A DNA stretch of 64,000 nucleotides, taken from Clavelina lepadiformis. Lineage: Eukaryota > Chordata > Ascidiacea > Aplousobranchia > Clavelinidae. The translations under genes were made by a program, and so were the position numbers. The stretch lies in the NCBI RefSeq assembly GCF_947623445.1, contig NC_135247.1, positions 15,440,501 to 15,504,500 of the forward strand, given 5' to 3'. The notes beneath the pieces are model-generated. The model was not told where the DNA came from. It made no database searches and saw only the letters and a program-made list of their open reading frames with translations. Shown here in pieces: positions 13,801 to 26,484 of the stretch. How positions within the stretch are numbered: the first letter of the stretch is position 1; every line of letters begins with the position of its first letter.

Positions 13801-15451
13801 AACAAATATGTTCACAAAGTCACTTACAAGACAAAGTATGGATAAATAAACACACCTGAAAAAAATTCTTAGTGGAAACCAAAAGATATGGATCGTCAAG
13901 AAGAGTCGAAGGGTCACAGAGGTTTGAATGTTGGGGATTTTGTACAAATTGAGCATCGCAAGAACATGTATAGGACCATCCCTTTCCATCCGAATGACAA
14001 TGTTGTTCACATGGAGTTAAAATATCACACACTGGTACCCCTGCAAGAGACATAAGTTATAATTATAATCTTCAACTTGGGATGCTGGGATCTGAGATGA
14101 CATATGACTCATATGTAAGAGTAATTAACAATTGTTTGATAAACTATCACATATGACCAACATACTCATATACATATAAAATGCAGTATTATACGATTAA
14201 GTTTCATGAATAAAAATGAACCCTGAGAGTAGTTCATAAAAGTATGTCAGTGCCACTATGATGCAGCAATTATCAATCCATAGTTAGCAGTATACTTGTG
14301 CAAGTTCGGTTGTCAGCGTCATTAATCATAAAGCCCTCTTGACAATAACACAAAGCTGTTTTGGCCGGCGATATTGTGCAACTATATTCACAACGCATTT
14401 CTTCACACAAGGACTGACCACGATATCCAGGAACTAGTTCTGCAAATAGATATCAAAAATCCATTGTCGAAAACATTTTATGCATGATTTTGGAGCCTTG
14501 CAATATTGGGAATTAGAGTTAAGGTGGATTGGAAAGTTATGCTACCTTTACAATGACTTCCTTCATCTGAGAGGTCAGGACAATCAACTACACCATCACA
14601 GAGACTCGTAAAGTTGATACAGATGTAGGGATTATTGAGGCATGGTGCACCAAAATATTCACAATTCTCATTTTTTAAACCTATTATATAATATTTATGA
14701 TTAGCTTTTTTTAATTTTTCGTAAATCATGACAATATTAGAAAAAATAACTACCCTGAAAAACCATGCAACTGACAAACATTAAAAGTGCCATAGCTTAC
14801 AAATTGCAGGATTTTCATCAGCGCCATCTAAACAATCCTCATCACCATCACATGTCCAGCCAAGCGCAACACACTCATGAGTACACTTCATTTCATTTTC
14901 GTTACACCTAGCTAAAAACAATTTCCAGCGGTAATTCTCAGATCATCATTTTTGATTTTACAAAAGTGAAAGTTCCAGTCAAATAGAATGAAGCTCAAAA
15001 ACCAAAGAATAAAAATATTTTATTTAACTGTTATGCACAGGTCACAGAAGTGAGATTACTCACGGCAATCAGTCTCATCACTGCCATCATCACAGTCCGA
15101 TTCCCCATCACACACCCAGCTGAGTGGTATGCAGTGTTTTTGTTTTCCTCCACACGAATGGGTAAACACACTACAATTTCTTGAATTTGTTAAGAAATTA
15201 GAAACATCGGGTACTGCAAAGTAAAAATCATAAAATAGTTATTCAGCAATACTAATAAATTACCATTTGTTTAGCTTAATTTATCAGTAACGCAAAATTA
15301 GAACTTAAAGTCCAAAAGATATTTCCAAATTCCTGTCAATCAACATCTATTAAAAACAACTAAAACCGACATGTCTCTTACCTGCAATAGATATGTGACC
15401 GGTCAATAAACACCATATGACGGCATACAATAGTTTCACACCCCTCCTCAT
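127..15451 (-). CDS. LRP1: LRP1-like low-density lipoprotein receptor-related protein (3' end beyond window)
   Basis: Giant type I endocytic receptor that binds and internalises lipoproteins, proteases and other ligands. I reconstructed 45 coding exons on the minus strand; each uses GT..AG and the phases join without a break over 6793 nt (2264 codons). Order: signal peptide, 3 LDL-A, 2 EGF, YWTD propeller, EGF, propeller, EGF, 7 LDL-A, 2 EGF, propeller, EGF, propeller, EGF, propeller, EGF, then off the left edge. This matches the first half of vertebrate LRP1/LRP1B (2 LDL-A, then 8 LDL-A, with the same propeller/EGF order), but the cluster sizes differ. The transmembrane segment, NPxY tail and furin site would lie beyond the window. 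The start ATG (15449-15451) opens a clear hydrophobic signal peptide. Exons are listed in the block entries below. LRP1 versus LRP1B cannot be decided; one LRP1-type gene is likely. Confidence 0.93.
2183..4121 (-). other. LRP1: LRP1-like exons 34-39: fourth YWTD beta-propeller and EGF repeat
   Basis: Exons: 3932-4121, 3594-3708, 3160-3316, 2814-2991, 2531-2669 (propeller), 2183-2310 (EGF). Blades: [65 protein letters not shown]. The EGF module has six cysteines beginning [12 protein letters not shown]. The propeller is more divergent in its last two blades than propellers 3 and 5. Confidence 0.87.
4207..6016 (-). other. LRP1: LRP1-like exons 29-33: third YWTD beta-propeller and EGF repeat
   Basis: Exons: 5835-6016, 5403-5619, 4990-5157, 4534-4799 (propeller), 4207-4382 (EGF). 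Blade motifs include [55 protein letters not shown] and [11 protein letters not shown]. The EGF exon is markedly GC-rich compared with neighbouring introns and with exons 1-10 of the same gene. Its reading frame is fixed by the cysteine pattern ending LAPDGRTC and by phase continuity. Confidence 0.9.
6285..6836 (-). other. LRP1: LRP1-like exons 27-28: tandem EGF repeats before the third propeller
   Basis: Exons: 6717-6836 and 6285-6471. Each carries a six-cysteine EGF-like module; the second also encodes the first strand of the next propeller ([11 protein letters not shown]). In LRP1 a pair of EGF modules separates the second ligand-binding cluster from three successive propellers, and this arrangement is seen here. 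Confidence 0.88.
7010..9577 (-). other. LRP1: LRP1-like exons 20-26: second LDL-A (complement-type) ligand-binding cluster, seven modules
   Basis: Exons: 9437-9577, 8982-9110, 8547-8663, 8247-8336, 7926-8111, 7432-7577, 7010-7109. Seven six-cysteine LDL-A modules are visible; one spans the 8247-8336/7926-8111 junction. Acidic calcium-site motifs include [41 protein letters not shown] and [10 protein letters not shown]. The last module (exons 7432-7577 and 7010-7109) is degenerate: it lacks the usual tryptophan before the fourth cysteine but keeps six cysteines. Vertebrate LRP1 has eight modules here. The calcium cage and acidic patch bind basic lysines of ligands and of the RAP chaperone in this family. 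Confidence 0.9.
9790..11883 (-). other. LRP1: LRP1-like exons 13-19: second YWTD beta-propeller and EGF repeat
   Basis: Exons: 11730-11883, 11563-11626, 11070-11326, 10886-11007, 10632-10750, 10272-10517 (propeller), 9790-9943 (EGF). Class-B motifs include [26 protein letters not shown] and [15 protein letters not shown]. The donor of the 10886-11007 exon (GTCTAT) is non-optimal; it was chosen because it alone gives the phase needed by the next exon, so its exact end is less certain than the rest. Confidence 0.87.
12086..13790 (-). other. LRP1: LRP1-like exons 7-12: first YWTD beta-propeller and following EGF repeat
   Basis: Exons: 13592-13790, 13257-13425, 12825-12985, 12611-12703, 12339-12485 (propeller), 12086-12220 (EGF). 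Propeller blades are recognisable from [24 protein letters not shown] and similar LDLR class-B strands. The EGF module has the C-x-CRPGF-x-C pattern and ends at a phase-1 junction. The 12339-12485 donor reads GTTTGT, weaker than its neighbours but the only one that keeps the frame into the EGF exon. Confidence 0.88.
13856..15451 (-). other. LRP1: LRP1-like exons 1-6: signal peptide, three LDL-A repeats, two EGF repeats
   Basis: Exons (minus strand, transcript order): 15382-15451, 15064-15213, 14801-14911, 14546-14680, 14296-14439, 13856-14040. Exon 1 encodes a signal peptide starting [11 protein letters not shown] with a leucine-rich core. Exons 2, 3 and 4 each encode one LDL-A module with six cysteines and an acidic C-terminal calcium cage ([10 protein letters not shown] in exon 2, [12 protein letters not shown] in exon 3, [11 protein letters not shown] in exon 4). 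Exons 5 and 6 encode EGF-like modules. Vertebrate LRP1 has two LDL-A modules in this first cluster; three are visible here. Confidence 0.92.
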
Positions 15452-16217
15452 TATGGTTTGTACACTTGGTGCAAGTTCTTCTAATAAATCATGGCAAGAA
15501 TACCAGCTACAAAATGTACTTTCAACACAATGTAAGTCACTACATACCTAATAAAAACATACAAACAAGTAAAAAATAAACGTTTAGATATTCTACAGGA
15601 ACAAGGATTACGTTTTGGAATTTGTGTAGATAAATTGCAGTAAATTTCAACTACACTACATGAGTGTCAACAAGACAGCAAGGTAGGCTAATCAATAACA
15701 ATAAAATTGAAAAGTTACAGGAAGCTGGTAGTAAATCATGGCAAGAATACTAACTGCAATATATATAAACACCACGAGACGCACCACATGTCAGAGAAAA
15801 AACAGAAAATCAACAATACTTGGTAACAATTTGACTGTAGTGAGGTGTTCTGAACTTACAAAAAATAAGGAGTTTTTAATTCCTGCAGATGTAATGATAG
15901 TTACATTTAACTTTACTATGTTATCTATATATATACTGTATATATAGCCTATTTATGCCAACAACAAAACAGCTTCAATCATGATCAATAGAAGAGTAAT
16001 ACAGGAAGTCATTTACACATAATATTTTCCTGTACACCAAATCCCACATTATTCATAAACATATATATATCCAATAAGTCCACTATCCACAAATTAATGA
16101 AAGCCAAAAAATTAATGGTTCTGATTGTACTATCTATGGTCTGTTCACAATCACAATACTTAAATTAAATGCGGGTAATGTCATTACGGTGAAATCAATA
16201 CTCCCAAAAATATATAC

Positions 16218-16455
16218 AGTCACTATTTCACCGGAAAAAAAAGGTACGTTCAATGCTATCTTTCATAGTTGTCAAGCTAACTAGAGTGATATAACATTGT
16301 AACCTAAAACTATTCTAAAACTTAATTTTAACCAAAATCTAACTTCAATTAAACCGTAAATAGCTTAAATCAACTTTTTGCATACTCATTCTTCTAACCA
16401 CATCTTCTATCTTTAACAATGGGCTGTGGTCTCTAATGAAGGTGAAACAGTCACT
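16218..16455. mobile_element. MITE family A copy 1 (inverted ends AGT-ACT-TTTCACC)
   Basis: About 238 bp. The left end reads AGTCACTATTTCACCGG; the right end, reverse-complemented, reads AGTGACTGTTTCACCTT, giving imperfect terminal inverted repeats. The interior is AT-rich with CTAACTTCAAT, AAATCAACTTTTTGCATA and TATCTTTAACA, which recur in the copies at 51326-51538 and 58571-58820. No coding capacity. The superfamily is not determined. Confidence 0.75.
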
Positions 16456-17157
16456 ACGAAAAATGTAATCATATGAACATGCTTGTAACAATCTCACAAT
16501 GAAAACCATGACCTTAAAACCTTAACCCAGTCAAATAGAAGTCAGCAAAAACTTGAACTATTTTTGTTGTTCTGATATCAATATCACAGAGGTACAAAGA
16601 AGTATGCTTTCGTAAATGCATCCAGCAACCAAGCTAATAACAATTAGATCATAAAACAACCGTCTACCAGTACTTACCACACATCAAAAAAATTAAATCA
16701 ACACCTTAGTATATTTATATGTCTGAAAATAACCTTATTCACTTGTTCATTGGCTATGCAATATCTGCAGAAAAAGCTTTCCTTAAGGGTATAGTCATTC
16801 AGCCTATCATGTTTTGAATATCTTATTGCTTTTGCACTCCCTATATCAAGATCGAGTAATGAGGAATTATTAGATCATAATTTTTTTACTAGCCTATTAA
16901 CTCATAGCTCCTTTCCATTCCAGCTTTCAAGGCAAAGTGCAAAAGAACAACAAATTTGCATAAAAAAATTTACCAATCAATATACCAGTCACTAGGCAAA
17001 GCGAAAATGCATTTAACAAAATTAACTTTACTTGTTACTTCGGACACAATGGCAAAACCTGAAGCAATGAAGCAGTACCCACCTGGCTTACCAGGTAAAA
17101 GTTGGACACAAATTAATAAACAAAACTGCAGTTTGCCGATTGTCTAGTATATATATC

Positions 17158-17340
17158 TGGTGATATATAATTATCTGGTGCACAAAATGGGTCAAAAAGC
17201 TAGGCTACTTTGTAAGCTAATTAATTCCCAAACAGCGATATTTTGTGCACAATATTTGCTGCTAAACCTCGTGGTGCACACCAGTCTTTTAAAATTACGC
17301 TGTCCGGTTCACAAAAAAAACGTATCATACATTCCATACT
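17158..17340 (-). repeat. GTGCAC-rich dispersed repeat, copy 1
   Basis: Read on the minus strand this matches the plus strand around 48790-48975: shared blocks include GCGTAATTTT-AAAGACTGG, GACTGGTGTGCAC, GTTTGGGAATTA-TTAGCTTA, CAAAGTAGC and TTTTTGACCCATTTT-TGCACCAGATA. Spacing is conserved. No coding capacity was seen; probably a decayed non-autonomous element. Confidence 0.75.
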
Positions 17341-18649
17341 GGCCAAAAAGCTTTTGTAAAAATCGTTTACATCCAAGTTTCTGATGGACTGATAGATGAT
17401 CTTCTGATAATGCAGATTCTAGATTATCGTAGAGAAATCGATATAACGTACTAAATTAGCCTACGGCTGAACCGAATTACATTTGATATTCATCATGCAT
17501 TAGCCTACTTCGTAAATTAGGCTAATAGCAGACTGACCAAAAATTTCTCTGTAAGAATTCTTAGTAATCTTTGGCATGACAGTCGAACAACTGGTATTCA
17601 TGGTATGCTTTACCGAATATGGTACACTGGAACACAAGGACATTATGAAAGTGCATGAACAATGCAGAGCCTGTAAAAAGTGTAACCTAGCGTCCTAGCG
17701 CACTTACTTTACACCTTAACAATTAGCGGTTTATATGGTCATCGCTCATCTGTGCAGCTTTGAGCCATTGTTTTACGCCCAGTGTCTCACAAAATAACAT
17801 GAGCCACAAACATGGCGGGAACGCGCCAGACAATGTTTATGTGAACTATGGCACGTTAACTTTATTGGTCAGCATAAAGCGGAGTACGACCGACTTGACT
17901 AGCTATTAGAGAAACACTATACAATCACCATAAATTGCGCAAATAATGTGCTTATACCAATGCACTTATATGCGCCATCCATAAGACTTTAAATTTAAAC
18001 GTTTCTGCGTCTTTGTTTATGAGCCAATGGTGTGTAACTGTAGCATTACTGCAAGCGCTGATGTCACATCATATCTTATCGTTTATTTTTCGCCATTGAC
18101 TGTGGGGAACGAAAAATAAAAAAATGGATTATTTCCTAAATTTTGCAGTTTTTTGCATGCAAGATTAGAGTCGTAGAAACGCGGGTTTTAGTGTACAGAT
18201 GAGACAAAAACATAATTTCTCGGACTCGAAATTGTTTATTCGGTCGAGTTAAGCACGAGTACTTGTCGGCTAGGTAGAAGTTGTTGTCCGTTCCGTTGTC
18301 CGATATCCGGTGGTGCCGTTGATGTAATATCATTGGACCTTGGGCAAGGCATTAACGACGTTTGCTCCTATTCAGTGAGCCTTGTGAAGTTGAACAGTTT
18401 TAAATTCGGGTAATCCAATAAAAAAAATTAATAAAAAACTGCGTAACGATCATAACTTTCACAAGGATTACCTTCGTAACAGCTGGGGCTCGAGTGATGA
18501 GGAATTAAGCTTTTGCCAGGTTTTAGTCGTGCAAACAGTTTTTTGGACAGAGGATAAAAAATATCATACCATACCATGCCTTACTCGTCACATTAATGAC
18601 GATGGAGTCAGTTAATCACAATGCAAATACGCAGCGGGCAGTGGTGATC

Positions 18650-19230
18650 AAAGTAACCACAAAAGTTACTTAACTAGAAGTATTGCTACTTCCGAAAAAT
18701 CTACTTCATTACCAGTAGAAGTGTTGCTATTTAAAACTACTCAAATATGAAGTAGAAAGTAACATATTTTATACTATACTCAAGTAAGAAGTAGTTTGGG
18801 AAGTAGTTATCGATCTAAAATATGAGGTTGTGAAAGCACAAAGTACTAAGATCTTGCTAAAAGCAATACAACTGCAGGGAAGTACATACTGTTATGAAAC
18901 TAGATGGTTTCAGTCATACTTTTGTTGTTCGTCAGAGTATTGTTACGTGAAATACGTGAAAATCAAGTTGCAGACTGTATATAAAAGTTTTGTGCAGATG
19001 TGATAGCATATGAAAATCAATGCAAATTACCTTCGAACTAAAACACTGACTACTTTCTACATCAGCATTTAGTAACCTACTCAAGTAAGCTATAGGCTTA
19101 CGTCACGTTGACCTAAAAACCATTCAAGTAAAAGTAGAAGTACCCATGAACAAAACTACTTAAGTTAGTTGCCAAAGAAGAAGAAATTTACTTAAATAGA
19201 CTACTTGAGAACTACTTTGTTACTACAAAT
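18650..19230. repeat. AGTAG/ACTAC-rich repeat-like element
   Basis: About 580 bp dominated by short variants of AAGTAG, TACTT, AAGTAAC and TCAAGTA in both orientations (for example CTCAAGTAAGAAGTAG near 18780 and CAAGTAAAAGTAGAAG near 19125). The left part begins after GGCAGTGGTG and the right part ends ACTACTTTGTTACTAC. This subterminal-repeat style is common in non-autonomous hAT-type elements, but no clean inverted ends or target-site duplication were found. Confidence 0.5.
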
Positions 19231-19908
19231 TTTTAATATAATTTTAAATAACTTCGAAATTTTTTTCAAATCTGAAATAAATCACATATTATAATTACAA
19301 ATTAAAATTAGTATAAATTTTATTAGATACTAGAAAAGAATCACACTTTACTTGAAAAAAAAAGAAAAAATCTATTTAATCACTAAATGTAAGTATTTTT
19401 GCTTAGGTTACATGCAGTAAGACAGACTCTTCTAATTCTGAGTTTTCGATCAATTAATTGTATTGGTTCATCGTTGTTCATTTTTCCATTACCCTTGTAT
19501 AGGTGGACCAAATTATTTTTAGTATTTCGGGCCTCTGAGGGTCTTAATCCGGCCCTGGCCATGACCTTTAATTACTTCCGCGTTTGGCCAGTAAGGTATT
19601 ATGGAAGATATTTTGTTAAACTCGAAATCTTCAGCGCTAGCTAGCGGCAGAGCACCACGTTCTGTTTCCGAAAAAAACATTGTGTTTTTACTTTTTCACT
19701 GTTTGTGTTTTGTATAAGTCGTCGTTTGGAGATGGAGAAACACAGATACTCTTTAGAAATATTTCTTCTTGGTCAAGTTAGGTACTCCTGTTCTTCGGAA
19801 CATCCTCAAATGTTGTCTACAAAATAATCTTAAGATATATAAATAAACCTAGGACTATAGCCTATAAATTGTGTTTTCGGGAAGGTTGAAAAATACTTTG
19901 TTTTAAAG

Positions 19909-19977
19909 CAGGGATTCCAAAACTTAAAACTTAAAAGTAATTGGCCTTCACTAGATTTCACTGATTGGGAATCCCTG
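19909..19977. mobile_element. 69-bp hAT-type MITE with perfect 8-bp target-site duplication
   Basis: The left end reads CAGGGATTCCAAAAC; the right end reverse-complemented reads CAGGGATTCCCAATC. Both flanks carry the identical octamer TTTTAAAG (19901-19908 and 19978-19985). CAGGG-type inverted ends with an 8-bp duplication are the signature of hAT transposons. The element is too short to encode anything. Confidence 0.88.
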
Positions 19978-20706
19978 TTTTAAAGTTTCTCGTTTATTGG
20001 CATGCTTTTTTGAGCTTGCGTACCTCAATACAACAGTGCATTAATCCTCAATACAAAAACCGGATTCTGATCTCTGCTAGGCCTTATAGGTGGAGTATCG
20101 TTTGGTGGTTTTCTTTCATTCACATTTATATTTCACGAAGCGCCTCATTGTACCAAATTTTATTTTTTCTCTTTTTTGTTTGTATTAAGGGAAAACTTTT
20201 ATCAAAACAAGTTTTGTATTAGGTAATAAAAAGATCATAAGTTTTATCAACATCAGTTTCTTAGACCATGGTGTTTCATCCATTTAAAAGTTTCAGACGT
20301 CGTTTTTAATGTAATTTTTGGCGGTCTCTGCAGATGCTCACCGTACGTTCTCCCAACGAACAGTCTTCTATTGTGTTAGCCAACTGAGACGATGGCTGAC
20401 AAAGCTTCCTTGACCGTCATCAAAACCTAGAGCAAAAGCGACTCAAATCTGATAGCACGAAAAAACTCATCTTAACTCCTTATGTAGCTGCATATCTTTT
20501 TCGGCTGCACTTCTATAGAGATTAATTGGCCAAAACGTCAGAGAATGAAATTGTATTGAATTGGTAATGAACGTAAGAAACAAATGAACGAGAGAATGAA
20601 TTGACAAACGATGAACGAAATATAAAGTAAAGTAATCAAAGTTAATTACTGGAATGTACAGATTTCGGAAAAAAAACAAATACAAGGAATTGTTCATGCT
20701 GTGAGG

Positions 20707-20742
20707 GTGACATCAACGATATAATTATATCGTTAGTGACAT
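20707..20742. repeat. 20-bp perfect palindrome flanked by 7-bp direct repeats
   Basis: Bases 20715-20734 form a perfect palindrome centred on ATAATTAT. The same heptamer GTGACAT lies immediately outside at 20707-20713 and 20736-20742, one base from the palindrome on each side. This could be a minimal transposon remnant or excision footprint; a protein-binding palindrome is an alternative. Confidence 0.6.
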
Positions 20743-21472
20743 GGTGCCAAACACCACAGTTTCATTTTTCTTAACTTTACATTTCGATTGTATCATCAGC
20801 TTTGTAGGCTACATCCTTTTACCACGTAGCCTAGTTGGCATCACCTACGGATGCGTTTCCTTGCGATTTTGTTATTGTGACTGTGCTGCCGTTTGGGGAC
20901 GCAGACCCATGCAATATGTAGGCAGTAGGCACCACAAATTTTCGTGATTTGCGCGAGGTTTTAAAATTAACCACTAGCAGCGCTATTGAACAGTATCCTA
21001 AATCTGTTGCTAGGCGACAAGAGGTACTCATGAAAAACGATACTGGGCATCATTGTGTCTGAAAAGCTTCAACCTTTTTTCTTTACCGAATTTAGAAGTA
21101 CCTTACGCAAACAAGTAAACTAATAGCCTAGTCTGCGAGGCAAGCAGTAACGGTACATCCAAAACTGCTAAATCAAAGTAGAAGTTTGCAAAAGTACATG
21201 CGTAGGATATTAGACTTTTGAACGCCATGACACTACGATAGTAACAACTGAGTGACACAAGCACACTATGGAACATATTAATTTGGTGCCTTTCTGTTTT
21301 TCAACGTAGGCCTAGGTCAGTAGGTGTAGTCGAATAATTTGCAACTTTAAGCTGATTCAGTGTTACATGCAGGTCAGAATGTTACAGTTTATTTTTTACT
21401 ATAGGCCTAGGCCTAATTCGTATCTTCTATAATTTATTCTACTATTCTATTCTACTATAATTCTACTATTCT

Positions 21473-21690
21473 ATAACATCACAGTTTGAATAGCTATCTA
21501 CCTACCAATCCTACCAAAATGTTCCAATTTAGATAAGAAAATAACATTTGGTTGCAACTTTCATTCATCTGTTATTGTGTTTGACCAGATTTTTGGATCT
21601 AGTGCAGAAGCATAAAGTCAGATAACATCACAGTTTGAATAGCTGGGGTCTAGTATACAAATGAATCCAGTGGTTGTGCACTTCTACACT
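21473..21690. repeat. Dispersed repeat with internal 23-bp direct duplication
   Basis: A 23-bp block beginning ATAACATCACAG and ending GAATAGCT occurs at 21473-21495 and again at 21622-21644. The second copy is followed by GGGGTCTAGTATACAAA and TGGTTGTGCACTTCTACACTAG. Related blocks occur near 50565-50632, so this belongs to a dispersed family. Confidence 0.65.
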
Positions 21691-22917
21691 AGATTCAGTT
21701 TTTCAATATCTCCTCTTTTAAATCTTCTCGCTTTTAGCCTCACTGACATGTTGTTTTCTGTTTAACTGTTAAGAAAAAAACTGACTCAATAAAGGTTTCA
21801 TATTTTGTTTAACTATATAATCTTTACTTATTTAACGCTAAAAATCACAAATTTGTCGTCTAATAATGCAGAAAGTTCTAGGGTCAAAATAAAGTCTACT
21901 TGTACTACTACCAATACTTGTAAAATAGTTACTTAAAATTTTAGTGCAAGCTGCACATGAGAAATTCAATTAAGCTGTTAGTAATAACAAGTAATAAAAG
22001 GCTAAGTCAAGACCTTTTAGTCTAAACGTCAATAATATCTACAGTATAGATCAAATATCAAGTTATCAGCATGAATGCAAATGGAATAAATACATTTGAT
22101 TTGAGAACTTAAATTGTTAAATATAACTATAACGGTATGACTCCCAGATTCTAGATATTACTGAGGAATTGGTTATGACATAAAGCAATATACACCCTTA
22201 AAATGATTAATTAGAGTTTATATTTAATAGGAAAAAACAAAACATTTAAAGTTTATTACATGACCTGAATAGTGTTGGATCTTTTTGTTTGGCAAGTGTT
22301 CATTAGCGTGAGCAGGTGTTTTGAGATTTCTCACGATATAAAATCTCCTTGTTTTGATTCTCTTCTTTTGTCAGTGTGCTCATTTAGCAACGAACATGAG
22401 TGGCTCATAGATGAGAGGGTTTGAAAAGGGTTATGAGACCTCGGCAACTGGAGACATTTGGATTCAAAATATAGCAGAGATTTGAAACTTGATATGACTT
22501 CAGACAAAGACTGTAATTAGTTTCATGTCTCATGAGCAATGTGTCTTTTGTCTTCTTGATATAAGTTTGCCTTTATGCAATGCAGTATGTTTGAAACTGA
22601 AGTATATATATATGTAATATTTTTGTTAAACTATGATACCATATAAACATGTACATACATGTATGTGCATGTGTGTGTTAAAGTATGTATGCTTTCATTT
22701 TATAGGTAAAATAGATAGACATATCTTAGTGCACAGGGCAAAACTAACCATTAACATCAGTGAACTTTTGTTTATTAAAAACTTCAAGTAGCATTAGAAA
22801 ATAAGATGTGATTATAAAAATATTAAAATAACAATTATTTGAACAGAATAAATCAAATTGAAGCTTAATATTTCATTTTGAGCCAATGTATTTTTAACAG
22901 TAGCGGTAGTTTTGTAA

Positions 22918-26484
<3,567 letters not shown>

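Noticed and set aside
20831..21031. Overlapping ORFs on both strands
   Set aside because: Short, without motifs, in repeat-bearing spacer; treated as chance.
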